From Flaveria trinervia (Eukaryota > Streptophyta > Magnoliopsida > Asterales > Asteraceae), in NCBI GenBank assembly GCA_025506515.1, contig CM046444.1, positions 74,630,192 through 74,694,191 of the forward strand: 64,000 nucleotides of DNA, given 5' to 3'. How positions within the stretch are numbered: the stretch's first letter is position 1; every line of letters starts with the position of its first letter. Both the position numbers and the translations under genes were made by a program. The notes under the pieces were generated by a model, which saw only the letters and a list, made by a program, of their open reading frames with translations, was not told where the DNA came from and did not search any database. Shown here piece by piece: positions 44,343 through 55,949 of the stretch.

Positions 44343-45261
44343 TGTTGGACCAAAAGAACCAATGAGCCAAGATCAGAAAACCTCTAAGTCCCACATGGTA
44401 TCACAACAACTGCTGAAAGTCTCATCAGTAGTTTGACAAGTGCTGAAGATTCAATAGCTGAAGATCAAGTGCTCAAGACCTCAACAGCTGAAGAACTAAA
44501 GTGCTGAAGTACAACAGCTGAAGAACACAAGTGCTGAAGCTGAAAGACCAAAGTACTGAAGTACAACCTGAAGATCTACAAGTGCTGAAGATCAACAACT
44601 GATGTACAAAGTCTGAAGACAAAGACTGAAGACATCAGCTGATGATATCTACTGAAGTCATCAGCTGATGAAACACTGAAGGTCAAAGTCTGAAGATCAG
44701 TACTGAAGCCTCATAGTTTCACAACTGCTGAACAGTACTTCTTCAGTAGTTTGTCACAACTGCTGAGAGTACTTCTTCAGTAGTTGTGATATCAGTAGTT
44801 TATATTTCTAGTTCAGTATTTTATGTTTCAGTAGTTTTGTAAAACGACTGAAGAGCTTGTTCTAGTCGTTGTAGTTTCAGTAGTTTTATATTTTATACTT
44901 AACACTCTGATATGTTCTTAGTAGTTGTGAACATTTCAATAGTTGTTAAGAGTTAGTTATTTTTGTATTTGATCTGCCAGTTGTCACTTTCCGTGATAAC
45001 AGCAGTGATTGTTGCACTCTATATAAGGAGTGACAACCTATTGTAATCTGTGTGAATGAATGATGGAATGAATGAATGATTTGATTAGAAATATTCTACA
45101 TCTATAAACATTCCCTGAAATCAGAATATATATTCTCCTCTATAATCGTATGCGCTCTTAATGCATACAAGTATCGATTGCTTGCTAAATTTGTCTAATT
45201 CTTGTCCTATTCCGCTGCTTTGAATCCTAATACATCAAACTTGTGATCGCTGATCCTGTCA
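44343..45261 (+). repeat. 5' LTR of element H (919 bp)
   Basis: Runs from TGTTGGACCAAAAGAACC to GATCCTGTCA. The U3-like part (44400-44960) is packed with AACAGCTGAAG, AAGTGCTGAAG and TCAGTAGTT words. The TATA box TATATAAGG is at 45020-45028, and the transcript start should lie about 30 bp further on. Confidence 0.93.
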
Positions 45262-45263
45262 AA

Positions 45264-45275
45264 TGGTATCAGAGC
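45264..45275 (+). promoter_or_regulatory. Primer-binding site of element H
   Basis: TGGTATCAGAGC, two bases after the LTR, is complementary to initiator tRNA-Met. Confidence 0.93.
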
Positions 45276-45494
45276 GGGTTAATCATTGATCGATCTAATA
45301 ATTGATCATTGAAACTGCTATTCAAGATCTAAGTTTGATTGAATTAGCTTTTGTTTTTGCAAGAAACGGTTATAGAGATTGAATTTTCTGTATTCTGCTC
45401 ATTCATCCTGAGATTTTTTCTTGGTTCTCATTGAGTTTGTTGTGGTCTGTCTAAAACTTTTAAAAGCTTGAACTAAATTGTTTTTGAACTGAAA

Positions 45495-46345
45495 ATGACT
45501 ACTCCCTCCAATGATCCTCACAATACTGTTCCTCAACCAAGCACCAATGCTGGTTGGATGAGTATAACATATGGCAAAGACGTATGCTCCATCACCTGTC
45601 TGTTAACAGCGGGGGGTGTTGGACATCAGTGGTACATGGTCCACACAAGCCTATGGTAAATAACCCGGAAACCAATCAAATGGTTCCGAAGAGGAGGGAG
45701 CAATACTCAGATGAGGATAAGATTGCTTTGAAATTGATGCAAAAGCCCATGGAATTCTGGCCATGGCACTGCCAATGAAATCTATTCTGGGCTAATGCAT
45801 CATGAAACTGCCCATGACCTCTGGAATGCCTTGAAAGAACAATTTGGAGGAACAGATGAGGTCTTGGCAAATAATAGAGAAATTCTTGCCCAACAATATG
45901 AGACATTCTCTCATAGAAAGGGTGAGACACTGACTCAACAATATGAGCGGTTTCTCTTGTGATCTCTGAACTAAAAATGGTCAAACTTGAATACACCAAT
46001 ATTCAGATGAATAACAGATTTCTCAGATCACTGCCTGAGAGATGGGACACATATACTATTGTCCTACGCTCAGTGCAAGTTTGGACAAACTATCTCTCAC
46101 CCAACTCCATGGGAAACTGCTCACTTTTGAGAGAGAGATAGAACAGAAGAGAAAGCTGTCTTCATCTGGAAAGCTCACTGAAGACTTTGTACAAGGCAAC
46201 ACTGCCTTGGTGGTCATGAGTCAGAATATGCTTCATCTGAATGCCAGTATGATGAGCATATTAATTTCTCTTCAAGCACTTCTGATTCTGCATTTGTGAG
46301 TGTTGATGGTCAGTTTACTGGTGTAATAATGACAATCTATGCTTC
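45495..46345 (+). pseudogene. Gag UBN2 region of element H
   Basis: The start at 45495 gives MTTPSNDPHN as in element C. HHETAHDLW-like, MISELKMVKLEYTNIQMNNR and RSLPERWDTYTIVLRS segments follow in several frames. At least three frameshifts and stops occur. Confidence 0.82.
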
Positions 46346-48310
46346 ATTATGGATGATCTCAAGGGGATTGCTGATGATGACTTAGAAGAGATGGATATTT
46401 TGAGCCAAATGGCCTTGATAAATATCAGATCTCAGAAGTTCTATAAAAGAACTGGAAGAAAATTCCCAGGACTCTCTGGCAAAACCAAAGTTGGTTTTGA
46501 CAAGAGCAAGTTGATGTGTCACAAATGCCAAAGGCTTGGACACTTTGCAAGAGAGTGTAGATCAACTGGATCTAACTCCACTGCACCCTTTGTGACTTTT
46601 CCTGGCAATAGTCAACAACACAGAGGGCACATCCTGTCACCTCTAGTCATCATCCTCAACAACAATCTCCGGCATATTTTGTTCCTCAGGGTCAAATGCC
46701 ATATCCGTACCCTTGTTATTACATGCCACAGTCAAATCAAGTGCAAGTTCCTATGGCACCACAACCTCTGCACTACAAGAACCTCAGCCTTCCAATCTCA
46801 TCAACACCTCAACCTCAACAACACAGCTTCTTCACCGCAGGAGTTTTGACTGGAGCAGTTTACCAGATGACTTGTCTGGTCATGATCAACTGTTCTCAGG
46901 TGCTGGTCAACATGGTGGTGACAGTCCTTTTGGGAATCTAGCTCTTATGGCTTTGGAGTCTGCTGATACTACTTCATTTTCTAATGCCTCTACACCTCAG
47001 GTATCACAGGTATCCTCTGAGGCAAAAGCCAAATTATGTTCGAACCATGCATAGCAGCATTTGCTTCCATTAGAGAAGCAAATGTAGCTCTAATTAATAA
47101 GAACTTGAGCTAGAACAAATAATTTCCAAAAACAAAGCTGAGTTTGAGTTTGTGCTCAAAGATAAAAATGATGAGATTTATCAACTGAATTGCCAAATAA
47201 TTGATGATAAGGCTAGAGAAGAAGTATTTCTAGAGAAGTACAAAGATCTCAAAGAAACCCTTGCAGTTACCCGGTAAGTGTGATAGATGGGTACAATCTT
47301 GCAAAGGTTTTGAATGCTTCTTAGTAGCAATCTGCTTCAAATGTGAAGTTTGGAATTGGTTACAATCACACTGCTCCACCTACAGATTTTACCCCAAGAG
47401 CAGAGGTAGAATCTGATGGTGAGAGTGATACCAATCCATCACTTCATGTGATCTACCTTCTGATACAGCACAGTCAGAAGTAGCAGTCAGCATCAAGCCC
47501 TCTGTAAACCTATCAGCTGATGTTGATGGTTCAAATGCTGACATTCACATGATTAATGAGTTGATCAACTTAGGAGTTAATTCTGAAGGTCTTGAAAGGA
47601 CTAGAGAGCAGGATTTAACACCTGAAGTTCAAACTCAACTGCTGTCAGTACTTAAGAGAAGAAAACTGGCAGTAGAAGGAGTTTGAAGACTACTAAAGAG
47701 GCTATCAAGAAAGCAAACAATGCTTCCAAAGCATTGAAGAACAAGTCTTCAGTTGCTTCACCCTCTTAGTTGATAATCAACCTAAGATGAAGAAGAACCA
47801 TGTGAAGTATGTGGTTGTTTCAATCATCTTACAGATGATTGTTGGTACAAAAGGGTTCCCAACTCAAACTAAAAGAAGAAATTAATGAGAAAATGGTAAA
47901 ATGAAAACTGAGTTTGAGACCACATTTGTATCAGCAACATCAAATCCTGTAACCCTTAAGTCCTCAAAGAAATCCAAAAAGGAGGGGTTAAACAGGTGAC
48001 AGCTGAGGGTGCTCAGAAGAAGAAGGTGCAACATAGGAACTTATCAAACTCCACTAGCAATGTGTCTGATGAGCTGAAAGCTTTATCACAAAATCAGACA
48101 CAGCTGGTTATGATGGTTCAACATCTGTTGGGTAGAGTTAACCAACTAGATGCTCCTATGTTGAAGCCACAGAAAAGGAGGTCCAAGCCAAAGCACTCCT
48201 CTTCTACACCATCTTCTTCCTCTCAGGCTGTTGTTTCAAATAAACTGTTAGTTTAACCATCTATTGATGAGACAGGCCCAAAACCAAAAAGTTTGGGTCT
48301 CTAAAACTAA
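46346..48310 (+). pseudogene. Gag zinc-knuckle and C-terminal region of element H
   Basis: The frame at 46349 reads MDDLKGIADDDLEEMDILSQ, KRTGRKFPG and the CCHC knuckle CHKCQRLGHFAREC (46517-46558). A Gln/Pro-rich part (46600-47050), a coiled-coil-like part (47060-47300) and a Lys-rich part ending with SDELKALSQNQTQLVMMVQH (47996-48256) follow, as in element C. Multiple frame breaks. Confidence 0.78.
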
Positions 48311-48324
48311 CTAATTGTTTATTT

Positions 48325-48555
48325 TTGCACGGTTCTTCAACATGCCAAAGTAGCATCTGGTATGTAGACAGTGGGGGATCTATGCACATGACTGGGAACA
48401 GCTCTCTTCTTCATGACTACTCTCAAGGAAAGAAGGGATTTGTCTCTTTTGGCAATGATGCTAGGGGTTACATCATCGGTAAGGGCTTTGTCTCCAATGG
48501 AGAAATCAAATTTGATGATGTTAATCATGTGGAAAATCTCAAGTACAATCTCTGA
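48325..48555 (+). pseudogene. Aspartic protease of element H
   Basis: SIWYVDSGGSMHMTGNSSLL has the DSG active site. GFVSNGEIKFDDVNHVENLK follows. One lost base near 48555 ends the frame. Confidence 0.88.
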
Positions 48556-48975
48556 GTGTCAGTCAAATGTGTGATAAAGGCCATGTTGCCCTTTTCACCA
48601 GTCAAAACTGTAGGATTCCGTCATCCAAAGTTTTGCACTTGATTGACAAGGTGTTGGATGATCACACTCTCCTGAAAGCCACCAGGACAGGAAGAGTGTA
48701 TGCCTTAGATCTTTCTAAGAAGATAGATCTCAAAGGCAATCCTTGCCTATTTTCCAAAGCCTCTTCTCAAGAATCTAAACGGTGGCACAGGAGGCTTGGT
48801 CATGTTAATCTCAAAAACATGAATCAGCTTACCCACAATAGTTTAGTCAGAGGCTTACCAATAAAGGAGTTCCACTGATGATGAAACCTGCACTGCTTGT
48901 TTAAAAGGAAAACAGCACAAAGTCTCATTCCCTCCTATTGAAGTGCCCAAGTCCACTGCCTTCTTGCAATTACTG
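48556..48975 (+). pseudogene. GAG-pre-integrase domain of element H
   Basis: RWHRRLGHVNLKNMNQLTHN holds the histidine half of the HHCC motif. The cysteine half (ETCTACLKGKQHKVS) is in a shifted frame after 48878. Confidence 0.85.
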
Positions 48976-49640
48976 CATATGGATCTATTGGTCCTGTGAG
49001 AGTAATGAGCATGGCAAGAAGAAATATGTCTGGAATTGTGGATGATTACTCCAGATTTGTATGGACTTTCTTTCTACATTCAAAGGATGAGGCTGCTCAG
49101 AAGATTATTCACTTTGTGCTATATATTGAGAAGCAGTATTCTCTTCCAGTCAAGTGTATTAGAAGTGACAATGGAACTGAGTTCAGAAATCATACACTTG
49201 ATGACTTCTATCTTTCAAAGGGAATCAAAAGGCAGTTCAGCATTCCAAGGACTCCAGAACAAAATGGAGTAGTGGAGAGAAAGAACAGGACCCTCATTGA
49301 AGCTGCAAGGTCCATGCTGGCTGACTCAGGTTTGCCACTGACCTTTGGGCTGAAGCTGTCAACACAGCTTGCTATGTGCAAAATAGAGTTTTAGTAAATC
49401 AGAGGTTGATGAAGACTCCATATGAAGTTCTCCATCATTTGGCTCCTCTGATTTCATTTTTCAAAGCATTTGGGTGTCCCTGTTTTATTCTCAACACAAA
49501 GGATCAACTCCATAAATTTGATCTAAGGTGGATGCAGGGTACTTTGTTGGTTATTCATCTACTTGCAAGGCATACAGAGTCTTCAACTGCAGAACAAAGG
49601 TGGTTGAAGAAACTCTACATGTTAAGTTCAATGAATCTCC
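48976..49640 (+). pseudogene. Integrase core of element H
   Basis: VDDYSRFVWTFFLHSKDE, IRSDNGTEFRNH and EQNGVVERKNRTLIEAARS give the D,D,E residues. Frames break near 49000, 49350 and 49530. The C-terminal GYFVGYSSTCKAYRVFNCRT is in the next open frame. Confidence 0.88.
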
Positions 49641-50150
49641 AAAAGACAAGATTCCACAAAGCCCTGTGGAGTTATTTGATCTGGACATACTGCAATATGT
49701 TCCTTATCAAACTCCTGCTGTTGCTCCTGTCAACAGTTCACCACCTGGTGGTACTGCTGCTGATGATGATGATTGCAGTACTCACCTCTTCAGGTTTAGT
49801 GATCAGCTGCCTGACTCAGCTAGACCTGATGTTCCTGTAGCTCCAGTAGCACCATCCACAACAAATGCTGATGAGATCTCTTCGAATTCAACTTCCTTTG
49901 AATTACCATCCACTGATTGGTTTCAAGGAAATGATTCTCCATCAACATCTGTTGCTGCTGAGCCTGCTACAAACACTTGCACAGATCTCATTGTGTATCA
50001 AGATCTGAAGAATCACCCTATGTCTCAAATCATTGGTGATGTCACTGCTGGAGTATCAACAAGAAGTCAATTGTCAAATTTCTGCTTCTATGCTCTCTTC
50101 ATCAGTCAGCAAGAGCCAAAGAATTATCATATTGCTTTAAAGGACAATGG
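49641..50150 (+). pseudogene. Integrase-RT linker of element H
   Basis: Part of the long open frame 49528-50520. Pro/Ser/Asp-rich, ending HPMSQIIGDVTAGVSTRSQL, the motif before RT. Confidence 0.78.
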
Positions 50151-50870
50151 ATGGGTTGATGCCATGCAGCTTGAGCTTCTTCAGTTCAAGAAACAGCAAG
50201 TGTGGGAACTGGTTCCTCTACCTCCAGGTAAGTGTGCAATAGGCACTAAATGGGTGTTTAGGAACAAAACTGATGAAAATGGGCTTATTGTTAAGAACAA
50301 GGCCAGACTGGTTGTTCAGGGGTTTGCACAAGAAGAAGGTATTGATTATGATGAAACCTTTGCCCCTGTAGTCAGACTGGAAGCAATTCGATTGTTTTTA
50401 GCTTATGCTGCTTATCAAAACCTTAAAGGTTTTCAAATGGATGTCAAAAGTGCATTTTTGTATGGAAAAATTAAAGAAGAGGTTTATGTATGTCAACCTC
50501 CAGGCTTTGAGGACAAATAAACATCCTAATTGGGTGTATAAGCTTGATAAGGCTCTTTATGGGTTAAAACAAGCTCCCAGAGCTGGTATGAGACATTATC
50601 AAACTTTCTTCTGGAAAACAAATTCACTAGAGGCTCCATAGATAAGACTTTATTCATTAAGAAAGCTGGGCAGCATAATACTTGTTCAAATTTATGTAGT
50701 GATATCATTTTTGCATCCTCTGATACAAAGTTGTGTGATGCCTTTACAAAGTTGATGCAACAGAAGTTTGAAATGAGTGCCATGGGAGAATTACAGTTCT
50801 TTCTGGGGTTGCAAATCAAACAAAAGGCTGATGGAATTTCATTCATCAGTCCAAATATACAAAAGATCTT
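50151..50870 (+). pseudogene. Reverse transcriptase of element H (catalytic box destroyed)
   Basis: WVDAMQLELLQFKKQQVWEL, KCAIGTKWVFRNKTDENG, GIDYDETFAPVVRLEAIRLF and MDVKSAFLYGKIKEEVYVCQ are intact. One extra A before the stop at 50518-50520 shifts the frame. In the catalytic YVDD position (50692-50705) the DNA reads TATGTAGTGATATC, one base short, so both catalytic aspartates are lost. Confidence 0.9.
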
Positions 50871-51634
50871 TTGCAAAAGTTCGATTTAGAAAACTATAAG
50901 CCTTGTTCTACTCCCATGTGCAGCACCACAAAACTGGACACAGATCAGAAAGGTAAAGTGGTTGATGAAACACTTTACACATGGATGATTGGGTCCTTGA
51001 TGTATTTAACAGCTTCTAGACCAGATATTATGTTTGCTACATGTGTTTGTGCTAGATTTCAGGCTGCACCTAAAGAGTCTCATCTGATTGCAGTCAAGAG
51101 GATCTTTAGATATCTGCAAGGCACTCCATCTCTAGGTTTATGGTATCCTACCGGACATTCTGGTAAATTAGTTGCTTTTTCTGACAGTGACTATGCAGGG
51201 TGTAAGTTGACCAGGAAATCCACTTCTGGTGGATGTCAATTCCTAGGCAACTGCTTGATTTCTTGGCAGAGCAAGAAACAGACCTCAGTTGCTACATCAA
51301 CTGCTGAAGCAGAGTACATTGCTGCTGCAAGTTGTACATCTCAGGTACTCTGGCTTCAAAACCAACTTTTGGATTATGGCATTACAGAGACTAAGACTCC
51401 ATTGTTAATGGATAGTGCTTCAGCTCTTTGCATTGTCAAAAATCCAGTCCAGCACTCTAGGACCAAACATATAGAGATCAGACATCATTTTATAAGGGAT
51501 TGTTTTGAAAAAGGTTGATTGATCCTAAGTTTGTGCCTAGTGCTGATGAGCTTGCAGACATTTTTACTAAGCCTTTGGATAGTTCAACTTTCCAAAACCT
51601 GGTCTTAAGGCTTGGTATGCTGCAACTAGAATAA
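50871..51634 (+). pseudogene. RNase H of element H
   Basis: The 215-codon frame reads CSTPMCSTTKL, ASRPDIMFATCVCARF, FSDSDYAGCKLTRKSTSGG, STAEAEYIAAAS and RTKHIEIRHHFIRD. One frameshift near 51516 precedes the ELADIFTKPLDSSTFQNL end. The stop TAA is at 51632-51634. Confidence 0.9.
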
Positions 51635-52395
51635 GTGACAACTACTGATGATCTTAGTAATAAGTACTGATGATCATGAGTACCTATGTCACATATAAGT
51701 ACTGATGAGCTCTTTTACCCTCAGTAGTTTTTATAACTACTGAAGGCTAAATGTCTCACAAGTACTCAAGTACTTCATATGTTCTAAACTACGGATGTAG
51801 TTACAAACTGATGCAGTTACAACTACTGCAATCAGTAAAACAGATAAGTACTGATGTCCTATGGAACAACTGAAATTAGCCAAAAAGACTGATGAATGTG
51901 TTGAGGACAGTATGAAACAGCTGAAAAGCTAAGAATTGACGAAAACAGCTGAAGACAACTTTCTCTTCAGTCGTTTGTACAACTGCTGTTTCATTTTAAA
52001 CAACTGACGCAAAACCACGTCTTCAGTAGTTTTATAACTACTAATGACTAATCCCAAGTCTTCAGTTGTTTACAACAGCTGATGACAAAACCACTGTCTT
52101 CAGTAGTTTCATAACTACTGATGACAAACACCAAGTCCTCAGTTGTTTCAATCATCTGAAGTCAAAACACGGTCTTCAGTAGTTTTTAAACTACTGATGC
52201 CTAACACCATTACTTCAGCTGTTTCAACGTCTGAAAGGATAATACCATGTCAACGGTCGTTTAAAACTACTGATGACTAACACCACATCCTTCTGTCGTT
52301 CTCTTACCCGTACCCTATATATATCCCTAACCTTAGCTCTCAATGCTTCATCTTCTTCAAACCTAACGTTCCTCTCCAAAACTTCCCTCTTCTCA
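51635..52395 (+). promoter_or_regulatory. Spacer between pol and third ORF of element H: probable internal promoter
   Basis: Non-coding and rich in TCAGTAGTT / AACTACTGA. Several copies are paired as inverted repeats with 4-6 bp loops (near 51722, 52102 and 52177). A TATA box (CTATATATAT, 52315-52324) and a CT-rich leader with TCTTCTTCAAACCTAACGTT (also present in element C) precede the ATG at 52396, about 72 bp downstream. The same geometry is seen in element C, which argues for function. Confidence 0.62.
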
Positions 52396-55300
52396 ATGGC
52401 GTCTATGCAAATTAAACCGCGACACAACTGTGTTGCCTACCTCACTCTAATCGCCCATCTGGACTAAGTTCGATACTGCTATCGATCTTATGGTTTAGTC
52501 CCAATACAACACGACATTTCTTCTGAATCCCATATTACATGCCGAATCCTTGCACAATTTTGGATGAACGTTACTGTTACCACTGGGGAGAACAACACAC
52601 CATCCCTCCAGTCGGTCGTAAACAACAAAGAAGTAGTCATCACTCCTGGAATAATTTTCCAAATTCTTCAACTGAATGATGCTAGTTCTCCTGCTGGATA
52701 TCCGAAGGGCACCATAGATCTATCCTTTGCCAACATGGATATCAAGGCGATCTCAGTGCCTCCACTATTATGAAGAAACACTTTAATGACGCTGAGCGCC
52801 TGATTTTTCACATGGTGAATGTATGTTTGGCCCCTAAGACGTCGTCTTGGGATCAAATGTCGACAAATGGCAGCAGGTAATGTATTCTATTCTTGAGCAA
52901 CAACCACTTAATTTTTCTCAAGTAATATTTTTAGAGCTCAAGGATATGGCTCAAAAACTAACTGCCAACGTTGGATACTATATCCACGGTTCATAATGGC
53001 CATCATTACAAACCAGCTTAATGCTGAGGGACTTGTTGGCTTGGGAGTCCCTGCTACGACTGTACTGCCGGAAGTATACTCCCGGCACAACTCTGACCGG
53101 ACACTCAAAATGGCTGCCAAGCTGCGAAAACCCACGCAGCTGGAACCCACAGCCACCACCTCCAAATCCAAAGTCCCCACCAAACCCACCAAAAAGAAAC
53201 CCAAAACGGCTACTCAGGGAATTGAGTCCCCTGAGGATGCCCCTGCAACACAAAACACAGGATATATCCACTAGTCCAAACCCCCTAGTGGATACAATGA
53301 CTCTTCCAGCCATAGCCGCTCAGGCTTCCTCTCAACAGGAGCCTGCAGCAACCACACAAGGGGCACTTACGTATCTGGGATCTTCCTCACTTGAGGAGAT
53401 TGCCATTGAAGAGCACCAACCTCCCCAGGTGCACACTGCTTCTATCCCTTCACCCCAAACAACCGCCTCACAGCCCAACTTTAATAGTTGCACAAGTGCT
53501 GACTCAATTGCACTCCTCACCCCTCCCCAGAAACCACTTACTACTGGGAATACCTCTACAATTGAGGGGGAGGAACACAGTGCACTTGAGAACCCACAGC
53601 ACAGGGGTTTCCCATTCTATCTCCTGGTGTAGACAAGGAGCTTAGAATATCTAGTGAGGCTGCCACCTCCTCTGACTCAACATTAGACCAGAGTGAGGCT
53701 GGTACCATTGCTAAGACCTCACTAGAGGCAACAGCTGATGATGGACATTGTCCTGAGGCTGGAAGTCCCCAGTACAAGCACAAGGGGCACATGCACCAAC
53801 TGGTCTACACCCAGTGCATGTAAATCCTGCTCTAAGCAGGAGGTCAGATGATTCAGTTTCGGCTGATGATGACCTGGGCTTTTTCTATGATGTTCTTGCC
53901 CAGAACACAATCCTTGAAGAGAAAGTCAGTAGGCTGCAAAACCTACTTCACCAACTCTCACAAGGAGAAAGACCATCTGCCTCTACCCACCCACAGATGG
54001 CACCTTCACTTGAAGGTTCCCCAAACACTGAGCCACTCCAAACTCAACCACCTGCCTCTGCTTCAGGCCCTACTTCTCAGGAACAGAACCCTCCTGAGCA
54101 AATAGGTGCTGCACTTCAAAATTCCCTCCCTCTCATCACACCCATAATCACTGAAATGTGACTAAAGCCATTGATGAGAGGATTTCCTCAACTTTACAGC
54201 CCTTGGTTGATGCTGCTGTACAAAAGACTCTTTCTGCGGTACACACCCCTTCCTCCAATGCAACCAAAAAGGGGGAGAGTACTGCAGTGAAAGAAAAGAA
54301 GAGGAAAAGAACAGAGGAGAAGAAGGAAGAGAAGCAAGCCCAAGAGGAGGAGAAAGAAAAGCAACCTCTGCTCACTTACAAGCGAAAGAGAAGTGCTGAA
54401 GATCACACTGCTGAAGACAAATCCTTGGAGGAGCTTGTCAAAGAAGCTGACACTACACACAACCGATCCATGGATAAAATAATTGAACAACTCTTTAGGC
54501 AGGGGTTTGACACAGCCACACTGGATAGTGAGATCAGAAGGTTAGAAGTACAAGAGATACAAACCCGATGGGCAGGGTATGATGCTCTGGAAAAAGAGAG
54601 ATTGGAAATAATGATCCGCTTTAGTGCAAAATACTTGGGAAGATCATTAATGGAGATCCGCGCATGGACCAGGGACAGCATTCTCGCTATAGCCACCAGA
54701 ATCTGTCTGTCTGAGCAATTTAACAAAGGGATTATTGTGGAAGCCCTCGATGAGGCTGGGGCTGGTAAAAGGTTAGAGATGGCTAAACTCACAAAGGCGA
54801 AACTAACTACAAAGATGCTAGATCAACCTTCCCTTCCACCCACTCAAACAGATCCTATCCCTCAAATCTCCCAACCAATCTCTAAGCCAAAATCCAAACA
54901 TCCTCATTCTTCAAAACCAATTCCTTCACCAACCCAACCATCATCCAGTGATGTACCCAGAAGGAGGAGAAGGGTGCTGAGGATGGAAGAAGAAGAAGAG
55001 GAGGATGAAGATGATAGTCTGCCACTCTCTGCTGTTCTGCAGCTACCAAAACCCCGAAGTCAACCCATGATCACACCTGACTCTCAAAGGGAAATGGTCA
55101 GAGTCAAGATAGATGAAGAAGAACAGCAGAAATAGCATGATGAGCAACTGTTGAAGATGGTTGACAAGGAATTTCCTCAGTCATCATCTATTCAAGCCAT
55201 GAAAGGGCATGCTCAAAGGCTGTACACTCTCAGGCACACCTTTCAGTATCAGAAGGAGAGAGTGAGAGTATGACCAGACCCCAGGGTGAGTTCTAGAATC

Positions 55301-55733
55301 CATAAAAGAACTATTCCACACAGATACAACGGCCAGGTACGAAAAATAATAGAGTCTACCATCATGTTGGCCGTTGTAGTCTCACCTTGGGAAATCATTG
55401 ATGAATTCAAGAAAGCTCACCAAGGCAAAGAAGACCCCTCAAGCTTTACTAGAAAACAAGATGATAAAGAAGGGGTTGCTATATAAGAAGCTTGAAGACA
55501 TCCAGAAGAATGAGCTCCAGTTACTCCTTGAAGGCAACCATCCTGATGAATTTGTGTATAGGGAGGTAACTACGGTGGAGCTGAAAAATGGCAGGACCAT
55601 GAAGTACTTATCAGAGTACTATGGTCCAGAGTTCTTCTTCAAAGGAGGAGTAGAAGAACTCTCTCAGGAGGAACAAGTTGTTCTCCTTGAGGCCTATGTT
55701 CGTGAGTCATACAGACTCATTATGGGGAAGTAA
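52396..55733 (+). pseudogene. Third ORF of element H, downstream of pol (function unknown, frameshifted)
   Basis: The start MASMQIKPRHNCVAYL is shared with element C. In order: N-terminal globular part (to about 52970), Pro/Gln/Thr-rich part (53021-53640), a coiled-coil-like LAQNTILEEKVSRLQNLLHQ segment (53890-53960), a basic KEKKRKRTEEKKEEKQAQEE segment (54290-54360), the helical RWAGYDALEKERLEIMIRF and TRDSILAIATRICLSEQF segment (54560-54720), an acidic EEEEEEDEDD stretch near 54990, and a C-terminal domain ending in YVRESYRLIMGK with TAA at 55731-55733. No transmembrane segment or signal peptide is seen. The charge pattern suggests a nucleic-acid or nuclear role, but this is only inference. 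Confidence 0.82.
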
Positions 55734-55939
55734 ATCTCATGAATGGGATAACAACTCTGTGTCCAGTTCCCCAAAACAGAGTTCCCATTCATACTATGCC
55801 AAACAAATATTTGAGATTTCTTCCCAGGCCGGAGCTTACATGGGTCATCTTCTCTACTGATCAAGAAGGAAAAAGACCAACATTTTGCCAACAATAAGTG
55901 GGATAGTAAATAAGTTAGAGGTTTTGGATGCATTGGTTC

Positions 55940-55949
55940 AGGGGGAGTT
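55940..55949 (+). promoter_or_regulatory. Polypurine tract of element H
   Basis: AGGGGGAGTT directly before the TG of the 3' LTR. Confidence 0.9.

Noticed and set aside
52396..55733. Third ORF as a retroviral-type envelope gene
   Set aside because: I see no signal peptide, transmembrane helix or cleavage site; charged and low-complexity regions dominate.
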